Part shown: positions 1-8,612 of the stretch, in pieces | How positions within the stretch are numbered: position 1 is the stretch's first letter | How the letters are laid out: every line of letters begins with the position of its first letter | From: Anaerofilum faecale | GTDB lineage: Bacteria > Bacillota > Clostridia > Oscillospirales > Ruminococcaceae | Direction: 5' to 3' | Assembly: GCA_019114265.1 (NCBI GenBank) | Contig: DXFV01000035.1 | Span: 1 to 37,831 of the forward strand | Length of the DNA stretch: 37,831 bases | Program-made: the position numbers and the translations under genes | Notes under the pieces: model-generated | What the model was told of the DNA's origin: nothing | Database searches by the model: none | Seen by the model: only the letters and a program-made list of their open reading frames with translations

Positions 1-95
1 CTCTCGTAGACGTCCAGCGGCAGGCGCTGGCGCATCACGCGGTCGTCAAAGGCATTGCATCCAAAATGTCCAAAGTGCTCGGCGTTGCTGTTCAA
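1..95 (-). CDS. glnN: Glutamine synthetase type III, N-terminal fragment
   Basis: Only the first 31 codons are in the window; the gene runs off the left edge. The translation begins MNSNAEHFGHFGCNAFDDRV and continues MRQRLPLDVYE, which matches the conserved opening of type III (GlnN) glutamine synthetases: a short leader, F-G, then a segment like FND.VM.ERLP...Y. The enzyme would make glutamine from glutamate, ammonia and ATP in the cytoplasm. The start is TTG at 93-95, chosen because AAGGAGGAAC lies at 102-112, about 8 bases upstream, and no ATG fits. The protein lies near a second, type I enzyme (glnA at 22626), so this genome has at least two. An attenuator-like terminator lies in its leader. 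The identification rests on a short stretch and is probable rather than certain. Confidence 0.72.
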   Translation of the reverse strand, partial: MNSNAEHFGHFGCNAFDDRVMRQRLPLDVYE

Positions 96-126
96 AAGCG
101 GTTCCTCCTTTTGCTCTCAAGACCTC

Positions 127-147
127 AAAAAAGCAGGCTCTGCCTGC
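127..147 (-). terminator. Intrinsic terminator inside the glnN leader
   Basis: On the minus strand a six-pair stem GCAGGC/GCCTGC with an AGA loop is followed directly by six T. It lies between the predicted glnN promoter (159-188) and the glnN ribosome-binding site, starting only a few bases after the expected transcription start, so it would act as an attenuator of glnN. The stem is short, so its strength is uncertain. Confidence 0.5.
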
Positions 148-158
148 ATACCTTTGCT

Positions 159-188
159 ATTTTAGCATGGAACGCCCGCCGGCGGCAA
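159..188 (-). promoter_or_regulatory. Promoter for glnN
   Basis: Reading the minus strand, TTGCCG (183-188) is followed after 18 bases by TAAAAT (159-164), with TG one base upstream of the -10 as in extended -10 promoters. The transcript would start near 152. Just upstream a short direct repeat of CAACTG occurs at 185-199, of unknown meaning. Confidence 0.5.
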
Positions 189-281
189 CTGGAGCAACTG
201 CCAAAATTCGCGCCTTTGGCCCTGTTTTTTTATCGCATGCGCTCTGCATGGGGCAAAACCGGCCAAAAGAAGGCGAATCGT

Positions 282-310
282 TTGCATCCCGCGCCGCTTT
301 GCTGTATAAT
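282..310 (+). promoter_or_regulatory. Promoter for murD
   Basis: TTGCAT (282-287), a 17-base spacer and a perfect TATAAT (305-310). The expected start is near 317, giving a leader of about 30 bases before murD. Confidence 0.65.
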
Positions 311-346
311 GTAAGGCACGACTGACACGAAAAGGAGAGGACGGTT

Positions 347-1734
<1,388 letters not shown>

Positions 1735-1738
<4 letters not shown>

Positions 1739-2472
1739 TCCGTGTCCTGACCCCTGAAAATCAACCGATCTTCCGCCGTCTGGTGGAAAACAGGCCCTGC
1801 ATTGCCCCGGTGATGGAGGCAAACAGCGAGGTGTTCGCCGGGCATCCCGCCCTGATGCGCTTTTATATATGCGACGAGTCGGGCGCATTGCTGCTGCGCG
1901 GCGGCGGCGGTCTGCTGTGCGGCGAGGCCGACGACGAAGAGCTGGCCGGGATGCTGGGGTTCGGCGGCGTTGAATTTCTCAAGACCGACGGCATGGTGCC
2001 GTTTGGCTGGCGCGTGGAGGAAACACTGCGCATCATGGTACTGCGCCGCCTGCCTGCGTCCCCCCCGCTGCCCGGCGGCGCGGCGCTCTGCAAAGAGCCT
2101 TCGATGCGGCAGGTGATGGACCTTCTGCGGCATGACGGCCTGCTGGGCACCGCCGCCGACAACTTCTACTCCGAGGCCTGCACCAAGCGCGCCCGCGGGC
2201 TGGCCCGCGTGTGGACCGTGAACATCGACGGCATGCCGGTGGCCACCGCCGGCGCCTATGCCGTCACCCCGCGCGAGGCCTACCTGAGCGCCGTGCTGAC
2301 CCTGCCCGAATACCGCGGCCGGGGGCTGGCCGGCGCACTGGTGGCGCACGCCGCCGCCGAGCTGGCGCAGAGCGGACGGGCGGTGAGCCTTTTGTGCCGC
2401 GAGGCGCTGGTCCCCTTTTATGCCCGCCTTGGCTTTGAAACGGTGGCGGAACTTTTGCAGACCCGCCCCTGA
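1735..2472 (+). CDS. GNAT family N-acetyltransferase
   Basis: A 245-residue protein. The C-terminal half has a GNAT fold: the acetyl-CoA binding loop EYRGRGLAGALVAHAAAEL (about residues 197-215), preceded by strands around VATAGAYAVTPREAYLSAVL and followed by ALVPFYARLGFETV, the usual end of the family. The N-terminal 110 residues are less conserved and may bind the substrate. Substrate unknown. The start codon overlaps the murD stop as ATGA, with AAGGAGA about 13 bases upstream inside murD, which supports translational coupling. Two-domain GNAT proteins of this size often act on amino groups of small molecules, but nothing here fixes the target. Confidence 0.8.
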
Positions 2473-2500
2473 ACGCGAGAAAGGAACGGAATATACACCT

Positions 2501-3766
2501 ATGATCGAAGAGTTTTTCACCATCTCCCCTGCCCTTCTGGAGAAGGACAAAGAGGCCATGCAGCTGTGCCGGCCCGAATTTGAAACGATCGACCGCATCA
2601 AGGAATACAACCAGCTGAAGATGCTGCGCGCCTTCACCGAATGCGGCGTGGCCTCCAACCATCTGGTGGGCAGCACCGGCTACGGCTACGACGACGCCGG
2701 ACGCGACAAGCTGGACCAGGTGTTTGCCCGGGTGGCGGGCGCCGAGGACGCGCTCTGCCGCAGCCATTTTCTGTCCGGCACCCACGCGCTGACGGTGGCG
2801 CTGTTCGGGCTTCTGCGCACCGGCGACACCCTGCTGGCCGCCACCGGCCGCCCCTACGACACGCTGGAAGGCGTGATCGGGCTGGGCGACACCGCCAAAA
2901 ACGGGTACGGCAGCCTGGCCGAGTACGGCGTGCACTACGACGAGGCGCCGCTGCGGGAGGACGGCACCCCCGACTACGACCTCATCGCCCAAAAAGCCCC
3001 CCATGCCGCCGTCTGCCACATCCAGCGCAGCCGCGGCTATGCCGACCGCCCCGCCTTCGACCTGGAGACCATCGGACGCGTGGTGCAGGCGGCCAAAACG
3101 GCCAACCCCAACATCGTTGTGATGGTGGACAACTGCTACGGCGAGTTCACCCAGACCGCCGAGCCCACCAGCGTGGGCGCCGACCTCATCGTGGGCAGCC
3201 TCATCAAGAACCCGGGCGGCGGCATCGCCCCCACCGGCGGCTACATCGCCGGGCGCAGCGACCTGGTGGAGAAATGCTCCCACCGCCTCACCTGCCCCGG
3301 CACCGGCCGCGAGCTGGGCTGCACGCTGGACACCCTGCGCCAGATGTATCTGGGGCTCTACTACGCTCCCGGCGTGACCGCCGAGGCGCTGAAAACGAGC
3401 ATCTACGCCAGCTGCCTGTTCCAGCTGCTGGGCTACGAGGCCACCCCGGCCTACACCGAGCCGCGCAACGACATCATCACCACCATCCGCACCGGCAGCG
3501 CCGAGGCGCTGTGCGCGCTGTGCCAGGGCATCCAGGCGGGCAGCCCGGTGGACAGCTTCGTCACCCCCGAGCCCTACGCCATGCCCGGCTACACCAGCGA
3601 GGTCATCATGGCGGCGGGCGCTTTCACGCTGGGCAGCAGCATCGAGCTGAGCTGCGACGCCCCCGTGCGCGAGCCGTATCTGGCCTATTTGCAGGGCGGC
3701 CTGAACTTCGCCGCCAGCCGCGCCGGCGTGCTGCTGGGCGTGCAGAAGGCGTTTTTCTCCAAATAA
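2501..3766 (+). CDS. PLP-dependent enzyme, aluminium-resistance/methionine gamma-lyase-like family
   Basis: The 421-residue product matches the fold-type I PLP family annotated as aluminium resistance protein (YnbB, Alum_res) or methionine gamma-lyase family. Visible family features are FARVAGAEDALCRSHFLSGT near residues 73-92, GRPYDTLEG, VMVDNCYGEF with the PLP-contacting aspartate, and SLIKNPGGGIAPTGGYIAG, in which Lys236 should form the Schiff base. The true substrate of the family is not established; the lyase name comes from homology. I place the start at the ATG at 2501, 29 bases after the acetyltransferase stop, where GAGAAAGGAACGG precedes it; upstream in-frame codons lie inside the previous gene. 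A strong terminator follows, so murD, the GNAT gene and this gene form one transcription unit. Confidence 0.88.
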   Translation: MIEEFFTISPALLEKDKEAMQLCRPEFETIDRIKEYNQLKMLRAFTECGVASNHLVGSTGYGYDDAGRDKLDQVFARVAGAEDALCRSHFLSGTHALTVALFGLLRTGDTLLAATGRPYDTLEGVIGLGDTAKNGYGSLAEYGVHYDEAPLREDGTPDYDLIAQKAPHAAVCHIQRSRGYADRPAFDLETIGRVVQAAKTANPNIVVMVDNCYGEFTQTAEPTSVGADLIVGSLIKNPGGGIAPTGGYIAGRSDLVEKCSHRLTCPGTGRELGCTLDTLRQMYLGLYYAPGVTAEALKTSIYASCLFQLLGYEATPAYTEPRNDIITTIRTGSAEALCALCQGIQAGSPVDSFVTPEPYAMPGYTSEVIMAAGAFTLGSSIELSCDAPVREPYLAYLQGGLNFAASRAGVLLGVQKAFFSK

Positions 3767-3775
3767 CAGCATCGG

Positions 3776-3816
3776 GCAAGGTTCGCGGATTTTCCCTCTG
3801 CGGGCCTTGCTTTTTT
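3776..3816 (+). terminator. Terminator of the murD unit
   Basis: An 11-pair stem GCAAGGTTCGC / GCGGGCCTTGC (two G-T wobbles) is followed by six T. It ends the murD transcription unit and isolates the ABC transporter genes downstream. Confidence 0.85.
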
Positions 3817-3862
3817 GCATCCGCGTCATGGGATGGACCTATACAACCGAGGAGGCGACGGT

Positions 3863-4747
3863 ATGAACGAGATCGAGATCCGCGGCCTTGTGCGCGACTA
3901 CGGCAAAGGCCGCGGTGTGTTTGGGCTGACGCTGGAGGTGGAAGCCGGCGAGGCGCTGGGCGTGCTCGGCCCGAACGGTGCCGGAAAAACCACAACACTG
4001 CGTCATTTGATGGGATTTTTGCGCGCCAGGCAGGGCAGCGTGCGCATCGGCGGGATGGACTGCTTTGCCCAGGCGCGCGAGGTGCACCGGCGGGTGGGCT
4101 ATCTGCCCGGCGAGGTGGCCTTTCCCGACGATATGACCGGGCGGGAATTCATCGCCTTTGTGGCGGGCGTGAAGGGGGTGCACGGGCTGGGCCGCGCGCG
4201 GGAGCTGGCCGACCGCTTTGAGCTGGACGACACGGCCAAACTGCGGAAGATGTCGAAGGGGAACCGGCAGAAAGTGGCGATCGTGTGCGCTTTTTTGCAG
4301 GATGCGCCGGTGCTGCTGCTGGACGAGCCCACCTCCGGCCTCGACCCGCTGATGCAGAACCGCTTTGTGCAGCTGGTGCAGGAGGAGCACGGGCGCGGCA
4401 AGACCATCCTGCTCTCCTCCCACATGTTTGAGGAGGTGGAGCGCACCTGCGGCCGGGCAGCAATATTGCGGGACGGCCGGCTGGCGGCGGTGCAGCCGCT
4501 GGACGAACTGCGGCGCAGCCGGGCGCGGCAATACGCCGCCGATTTCGCCAGCGCGGAGGCGGCGGCGCGGTTTGCGGCCGGCTGGCCGGGCGCTGCCGCC
4601 GACGGCTGCCGGGTGGTGGCCGACGCGGGCAGTGACCTGCCCGCCCTGCTGCGGGCGCTGAGCGGGCAGCCGGTGGTCTCGCTGGCACCCTGCAGCCAGA
4701 GCCTGGAGGAATCCTTTATGCAGTATTACGGGAGGGATGCGAAATGA
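3863..4747 (+). CDS. ABC transporter ATP-binding protein
   Basis: A 294-residue ATPase subunit that would power an ABC-2 type exporter at the membrane. Walker A GPNGAGKTT is at residues 36-44, Walker B VLLLDEP at about 150-156, and the switch histidine lies in LLSSHMFEE. The signature helix reads MSKGNRQ (130-136) instead of canonical LSGGQ, a variant common in drug, bacitracin and BcrA-like ATPases. About 80 residues after the switch form a C-terminal extension. The start is the ATG at 3863 with GAGGAGGCG eight bases upstream; an in-frame ATG at 3815 lies inside the preceding terminator. The stop overlaps the permease start by four bases. The substrate cannot be told from sequence; a peptide antibiotic or lipid is plausible. 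Confidence 0.9.
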   Translation: MNEIEIRGLVRDYGKGRGVFGLTLEVEAGEALGVLGPNGAGKTTTLRHLMGFLRARQGSVRIGGMDCFAQAREVHRRVGYLPGEVAFPDDMTGREFIAFVAGVKGVHGLGRARELADRFELDDTAKLRKMSKGNRQKVAIVCAFLQDAPVLLLDEPTSGLDPLMQNRFVQLVQEEHGRGKTILLSSHMFEEVERTCGRAAILRDGRLAAVQPLDELRRSRARQYAADFASAEAAARFAAGWPGAAADGCRVVADAGSDLPALLRALSGQPVVSLAPCSQSLEESFMQYYGRDAK

Positions 4748-5541
4748 ACGGTACGCTGTTCCGCCGCGGGATGCAGACCAGTTGGAAGATCACCGCGCTG
4801 CTGGCGGCGGTGCTGAGCCTGTACATCTCGATGATCGTGAGCATGTTCGACCCCAAGCTGGGCGAAAGCCTGGCTGCGATGGCCGAGAGCATGCCCCAGC
4901 TCTTCGCCGCCTTTGGGATGGACCAGCCGGGCGCCACCCTGACCGAATTCATGGCCAATTATCTGTACGGCTTTCTGCTGGTGGTGTTCCCGCTGGTGCT
5001 GGCGCTGCTGCTGGTGTGGCGGCTGATCGCACGCCCGTCCGACCGGGGCGACCTTGTGTGGATGCTGTCCGGCGCGCAGGGACGGCTGCGCGTGCTGCTG
5101 TCCCAGCTGGGGGCGCTGGTGTGCTGCCAGCTGCTGCTGGCCGTCTACTGCGCGGCGCTGGGCGCGGGATGCGCCGGCGCGATGTTCCCCGGCGAGCTGG
5201 ATCTGCCCGCCTTTCTGCGGATGAATGCCGGATTGTTTGGATTGCAGCTGTTTCTGGCGGCGGCGTGCGTGCTGCTGGCCTGTCTGTTCGGCGAGATGCG
5301 GCGGGGATTCGGCGTGGGAGCCGGGATGTGCGCGCTGTTCCTGCTGCTGAAGATGCTGTCCGACGCAGGCGAAAAAGCCGAGCTCCTGCGCTGGTTCACG
5401 CCCCTTTCCCTGTTCGACCCGGACGGCCTGCTGGCCGCTTCGGGCAGCGCGGCGATGGGCGCGGCGGTGCTGTATCTGGGCGCTGCCGGGATGCTGGCGG
5501 CGGCCTGTGTGCGGTTCTGCCGGCGGGATCTGGCGCTGTGA
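4744..5541 (+). CDS. ABC-2 type permease
   Basis: A 265-residue, highly hydrophobic protein with about six membrane segments (roughly residues 17-35, 70-92, 120-145, 160-180, 188-203 and 236-256) and short charged loops. It is coupled to the ATP-binding protein by an ATGA overlap, so the two form the exporter. The length is about half that of permeases with two fused halves, so the working complex is probably a dimer of this subunit with two ATPases. No sequence motif identifies the cargo. There is no clear terminator directly after the stop; the palindromic array at 5611-5950 begins 70 bases downstream and may stop or stabilise the transcript. Confidence 0.85.
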   Translation: MNGTLFRRGMQTSWKITALLAAVLSLYISMIVSMFDPKLGESLAAMAESMPQLFAAFGMDQPGATLTEFMANYLYGFLLVVFPLVLALLLVWRLIARPSDRGDLVWMLSGAQGRLRVLLSQLGALVCCQLLLAVYCAALGAGCAGAMFPGELDLPAFLRMNAGLFGLQLFLAAACVLLACLFGEMRRGFGVGAGMCALFLLLKMLSDAGEKAELLRWFTPLSLFDPDGLLAASGSAAMGAAVLYLGAAGMLAAACVRFCRRDLAL

Positions 5542-5610
5542 GCGATTTTTCCCGAACCGACGGCTGCGGCGGGGCGCCCTCTCCCCCAGACACAGCGCAA
5601 ACGGCGCAGA

Positions 5611-5950
5611 TTCCACCTCATCCGCCCCGCTGGCTTCCCCCTGGGGGGAAGTTGTCCCCGAAGGGGACTGATGAGGGGAAGGCTTTCTCATTCCGCCGCG
5701 CTGGGGGAAAGCGCAGGGGTTCTTGGCAGTCTCGACCTCATCCGCCCCGCCCCGGCGGGGCACCTTCCCCTGCCAGGGGAAGGCTTGCCGTACCGTTGGC
5801 TTCCCCCCCTGGGGGAAGCTGTCCCCGAAGGGGACTGATGAGGGGAAGGCTTTCCCATTCCGCCGCGCCGGGGGGAAAGCGCAGGCGGTTCTTGACAGTC
5901 TCGACCTCATCCGCCCCGTTCCGGGGCACCTTCCCCCTCGGGGGGAAGGC
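5611..5950. repeat. Tandem array of GC-rich palindromic repeats
   Basis: No gene is seen in 5542-6037; most of the stretch is this array. Two kinds of palindromic block alternate with a period of about 166-169 bases. Block A (5631-5678 and 5797-5844) contains the hairpins CTTCCCCC/GGGGGAAG and GTCCCCGAAGGGGAC and ends in TGATGAGGGG. Block B (5732-5784 and 5901-5950) begins TCGACCTCATCCGCCCCG and contains GCCCCG..CGGGGC and a GGGGAAGG hairpin. Spacers between them (5679-5730 and 5845-5900) are also alike. A 53-base copy of block B lies inverted at 30842-30894. The array looks like REP/MITE-type non-coding repeats; it has no CRISPR-like constant repeat with variable spacers. Confidence 0.8.
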
Positions 5951-5984
5951 GTTCGGCGGGATGTACCCCGCCGCTTTTTGCAGC

Positions 5985-6024
5985 AAAAACGGTCCGTGTG
6001 CTGGTGTGCACACGGACCGTTTTT
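5985..6024. terminator. Bidirectional terminator
   Basis: A perfect 12-pair stem ACGGTCCGTGTG with an 8-base loop, flanked by five A on the left and five T on the right. It ends the small ribbon-helix-helix gene on the minus strand and can also stop transcripts coming from the ABC exporter genes. Confidence 0.85.
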
Positions 6025-6037
6025 GTGGTGTATCGTT

Positions 6038-6208
6038 TCATTCCGGCTGCGACGGCTCGAGATGGTCCAGCGCATACCGGCAGCACTGGATCACCAGCTG
6101 GTTCAGCGAGATGTCGTTGCTCTGCGCCAGCTGCTCCAGCTGTGCCACCAGATCGCTGGGCATTCGGAAGGTCTTGTTGGTGTATTCCGGCTTCTGGATC
6201 TGAAACAT
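6038..6208 (-). CDS. Small ribbon-helix-helix (Arc-like) DNA-binding protein
   Basis: A 56-residue protein: MFQIQKPEYT NKTFRMPSDL, then VAQLEQLAQSND and ISLNQLVIQCCRYALDHL. A short strand (KTFRMP) followed by two helices separated by a turn (NDISLNQL) is the ribbon-helix-helix plan of Arc/CopG-type repressors, which dimerise through the strand. The start is the ATG at 6206-6208 with GAGGTGAGGGG just upstream. The gene diverges from a small exported protein gene, and a perfect 25-base palindrome lies between the two starts, an obvious candidate operator. I see no toxin gene next to it, so I do not call it an antitoxin. The protein could act only on its own promoter or have further targets. Confidence 0.75.
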   Translation of the reverse strand: MFQIQKPEYTNKTFRMPSDLVAQLEQLAQSNDISLNQLVIQCCRYALDHLEPSQPE

Positions 6209-6281
6209 TCCCCTCACCTCTGCTGCTTTTGGGATACAAAGTAATTATAAGCAAATTTCCCGGCGCAAAATACACGCACTA

Positions 6282-6306
6282 TTTACAAGATAATTTATCT
6301 TGTAAA
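6282..6306. promoter_or_regulatory. Perfect palindromic operator
   Basis: The arm TTTACAAGATAA, one central T, and the exact reverse complement of the arm. Its right end overlaps the -35 hexamer of the plus-strand promoter (6300-6328), and its left end is about 75 bases upstream of the ribbon-helix-helix start. The symmetry and place suit a dimeric repressor. Confidence 0.7.
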
Positions 6307-6328
6307 TGGCAAGATATTGTGGTATGCT
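6300..6328 (+). promoter_or_regulatory. Promoter for the small exported protein
   Basis: TTGTAA (6300-6305), a 17-base spacer and TATGCT (6323-6328). The -35 lies within the right arm of the palindrome at 6282-6306, so a protein bound there should block this promoter. Confidence 0.6.
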
Positions 6329-6349
6329 GTAGACAGGGAGGGGATGCCG

Positions 6350-6634
6350 ATGAAAAAGTGGATGGTCCTGATGCTGCTGTGCTGTCTGTTTCTGCTGAGG
6401 GCCTCCTGCCCTTCCCCACCCCGCATCTATGCACAGGCTGCGGCGGACGGCGGCAGTGTGCGGCTCGTGGTGTACAACGCGGGCGGGACGCCGGCCAAAC
6501 GGGCAGAGATCCGCCTGTGGCTGGCGGACAGGCCCGTCGAACCTGTGTGGGTGACGGTCTGCGGACTGCCCGCCCATGCGCGGCGTGTGGTGACGGTGCC
6601 GTGCGGGCCGGAGACAGGGACCGAAGCCGGGTGA
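6350..6634 (+). CDS. Small exported protein, possible CARDB/Ig-like domain
   Basis: The 94-residue product begins MKKWMVLMLLCCLFLL, a positively charged start and hydrophobic core, and has IYAQA|AADGG as a likely signal peptidase I site after residue 30. The mature part of about 64 residues, with VRLVVYNAGGTPAKRAEIRL and later LPAHARRVVTVP, has the spacing of a single CARDB-like Ig-fold repeat (valine-rich strand, N-x-G turn, A-x-I strand, final LPA...V-x-V strand). This assignment is by pattern only. The start at 6350 follows GGGAGGGGATG; codons upstream lie before the predicted transcription start region. LRASC near residue 20 is a poor lipobox, so I prefer a secreted to a lipoprotein form. 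It diverges from the ribbon-helix-helix gene. Function unknown. Confidence 0.6.
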   Translation: MKKWMVLMLLCCLFLLRASCPSPPRIYAQAAADGGSVRLVVYNAGGTPAKRAEIRLWLADRPVEPVWVTVCGLPAHARRVVTVPCGPETGTEAG

Positions 6635-6658
6635 CCGGCGTGAACATCGAAGCATAGC

Positions 6659-6702
6659 AAAAGGCGCCCCGGGAGAGGATCTCTCGCAAAGGCGCCTTTT
6701 TT
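6659..6702. terminator. Bidirectional terminator between convergent genes
   Basis: An outer stem AAAGGCGCC/GGCGCCTTT and an inner stem GAGAG/CTCTC, with A-tract on the left and six T on the right. It serves the exported protein gene on the plus strand and the methyltransferase gene, whose stop lies in it, on the minus strand. Confidence 0.85.
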
Positions 6703-7522
6703 ATTCTGTTCTGCGGCAGAGCACATGGATGTCGAACTGGAGGAGCGTTTCAAGCGTCTGCAGCTGTTCCAGCTTTTCGCGCCCGGCACGGGGCGTTTTC
6801 CAGTAGTAGGGGGTCATGGTGAACAGATCCGCGATCTGCTGCGGGGTCTGCAGGCAGATCGTGTCCTCCACCGGCACGATCTCCTCATAGCTGAATCCCC
6901 CGTACTCGATGGCCTGCCGGGTGTTCTCGTAGGGGGTGTCGTACAGCACCTGCTTGAGCTGCCACAGGTGGCGCGGCCCCGGCACCACATACAGGAAGAT
7001 CCCGCCCGGCCGCAGCACCCGCCGGAATTCATCCAGCCCCAGCGGCGAAAAGCAGTTCACCAGCAGATCCACGCTGTCGGCCGCCAGCGGCAGATGGTAG
7101 GCCGAGGCCACCGCGAACTCCACCGGGAGGCACCGTTTGGCCGCGCGGCGCAGCGCAAATTTGGAAATGTCGATGCCCGCCATCCGCACCCGGCCGCTCT
7201 GCGCCAGCGCCGCATGGATGCCGGCGGTGTAGTAGCCTTCCCCGCAGCCGGAATCCAGCACCGCTTTGGGCGCGGCCTGCACCGCCAGACGGCACAGCTG
7301 CTTTTGCAGCGGGGCGTAAAAGCCGCCGTCCAGAAACCGGCTGCGCGCCGCCGCCATCTGGTTGTCGTCGCCGGGCAGGCGGGAGTGCTTGCGGTTGGCC
7401 GGCAGCAGGTTCGTGTAGCCCGCCGCCGCCACATCAAAGCTGTGGCGCTTGGGACAGACCAGCGCGTGGGGTTCCCGGCGCAGCGCACCGCCGCACACCG
7501 GGCAAAGGAACATACTCTGCAT
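6701..7522 (-). CDS. rlmA: 23S rRNA (guanine-N1)-methyltransferase, RlmA family
   Basis: A 273-residue SAM-dependent methyltransferase. The N-terminus has a zinc-binding module with Cys7, Cys10, Cys23 and His27 (CPVCGG, then VCPKRHSFD), followed by AAAGYTNLLPANRK and GDDNQMAAARSRFLDGGFY, all typical of the RlmA family that methylates N1 of G745 or G748 in domain II of 23S rRNA. The SAM loop is VLDSGCGEGYYTAGI. Some relatives (TlrB/RlmA II) give tylosin resistance; which guanine this one modifies cannot be read here. The start is the ATG at 7520-7522 with GAGGAGAAACGCG upstream; a second ATG three codons later is possible. It follows the LD-carboxypeptidase gene by 16 bases on the same strand and is probably co-transcribed. 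Confidence 0.85.
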   Translation of the reverse strand: MQSMFLCPVCGGALRREPHALVCPKRHSFDVAAAGYTNLLPANRKHSRLPGDDNQMAAARSRFLDGGFYAPLQKQLCRLAVQAAPKAVLDSGCGEGYYTAGIHAALAQSGRVRMAGIDISKFALRRAAKRCLPVEFAVASAYHLPLAADSVDLLVNCFSPLGLDEFRRVLRPGGIFLYVVPGPRHLWQLKQVLYDTPYENTRQAIEYGGFSYEEIVPVEDTICLQTPQQIADLFTMTPYYWKTPRAGREKLEQLQTLETLLQFDIHVLCRRTE

Positions 7523-7538
7523 CGCGTTTCTCCTCGGT

Positions 7539-8537
7539 TCAGCCGATAAACGGCTCGGTGATGGTGACGGTCTGGCGGTCGGCATCCAGCTTCACCCTGC
7601 ATCCGATGGGCATCGTCAGCATGGGATGGGTGTGGCAGCAGTCGAATTCGGCCAGAATGGGGACGCGGGGCTCTCCCAGCACCTCCAGCAGGATCTCATA
7701 CGGGCGCCGGCCGGTGCCCTGGTCGTCGAAACATTCATGCTTGCCCAGGATCACGCCGCCCACCCGGTCGAACACGCCGTTCAGCTTCAGCAGCGAAAAG
7801 CTGCGCTCGACGGTGGCGGCATCCTTCAGGCTATCCTCCAAAAGCAGGATGTCCCCCTCGCGGATCGCGGGCATATAGGGCGAGCCCCATATCCCCTGCA
7901 TCGTGTCGAGGTTGCCGCCGAGCAGCCTGCCCTCGGCCTGCCCGCCGTGCACCGTCCGCAGGCGGTTGGCAGCCGGCTTTTTGGCGCGGCGCTGCGTGTT
8001 CCAGTCGATGGATTCCTCGGTCCACTCCCGCGGTGTGGGCAGGCAGTGCGGCGGCTGCTTTTCTCCCCCCACGATGTTGGAGAAATACTCCCAGGTGCGG
8101 TCCACATACGGCGGCAATTCGCCGAACGACGCCACCACGGCCGGCCCGTAATAGGTGACAAGGCCGGTGCGCGCATAGATCCCCAGCAGCAGCGCGGTCA
8201 CGTCCGAATAGCCCACGATGATCTTGGGGTCGCGCCGCAGCGCGTCGTAGTCGATGTAGGGCAGCAGCGAGTTGGAGTTCATACCTCCGATCGCCGCCAT
8301 GATACAGCGCACGGACGGATCGCGGATGAGCGCGTTCAGCTCCTCGCTGCGCTCCCGGATGCTGCCGGAGCGGTAGCCGTCGGCCTTCCCGGTGAGCGCG
8401 CCTTCCACAAAGCGAAAGCCCTTCTGTTCCAGATAGGCGCGGCCTCGGCGATACCGCTCCGGCGCCGTGGCCGTGGCGGGAGAGGACGGCGAAAACACCG
8501 CCACCGCATCCCCCGGCTTCAGTCGTCCGGCAAGCAT
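7539..8537 (-). CDS. S66 family peptidase, LD-carboxypeptidase/MccF-like
   Basis: The 332-residue protein has the S66 serine peptidase plan: an N-terminal LKPGDAVAVFSPSSP strand, AIGGMNSNSLLPYIDYDAL, the nucleophile motif IIVGYSDVTALL (the serine of GYSD), and the C-terminal region GGNLDTMQGIWGSPY with LLLEDS, where the glutamate of the catalytic triad is expected, and GKHECFDD with a histidine. Family members cut the L-D peptide bond in muropeptide recycling (LdcA) or remove acyl-AMP from microcin C (MccF); the sequence does not decide between them. The start at 8537 is preceded by GGAAGGGGGA. The gene lies after guaB but is separated from it by a strong terminator, so it needs its own promoter or read-through. 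Confidence 0.87.
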   Translation of the reverse strand: MLAGRLKPGDAVAVFSPSSPATATAPERYRRGRAYLEQKGFRFVEGALTGKADGYRSGSIRERSEELNALIRDPSVRCIMAAIGGMNSNSLLPYIDYDALRRDPKIIVGYSDVTALLLGIYARTGLVTYYGPAVVASFGELPPYVDRTWEYFSNIVGGEKQPPHCLPTPREWTEESIDWNTQRRAKKPAANRLRTVHGGQAEGRLLGGNLDTMQGIWGSPYMPAIREGDILLLEDSLKDAATVERSFSLLKLNGVFDRVGGVILGKHECFDDQGTGRRPYEILLEVLGEPRVPILAEFDCCHTHPMLTMPIGCRVKLDADRQTVTITEPFIG

Positions 8538-8559
8538 ATCCGATCCCCCTTCCCTATAC

Positions 8560-8598
8560 AAAAAAGCCGCACGGTGCCTGCGGGGCATGCCGTGCGGC
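8560..8598 (-). terminator. Terminator of guaB
   Basis: On the minus strand, a perfect nine-pair stem GCCGCACGG/CCGTGCGGC followed by six T, 15 bases after the guaB stop. Confidence 0.88.
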
Positions 8599-8612
8599 GC
8601 ACAAACCGGCGA

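Noticed and set aside
5611..5950. Possible CRISPR array
   Set aside because: The period is about 167 bases, spacers are alike rather than unique, and no cas gene is present.
6038..6208. Antitoxin of a toxin-antitoxin pair
   Set aside because: The ribbon-helix-helix protein could be one, but neither neighbour resembles a toxin; the divergent gene encodes a protein with a signal peptide.
5723..6244. Open frames across the palindromic repeats
   Set aside because: The peptides (proline- and glycine-rich, repeated) simply translate the repeats in several frames, with no ribosome-binding site.
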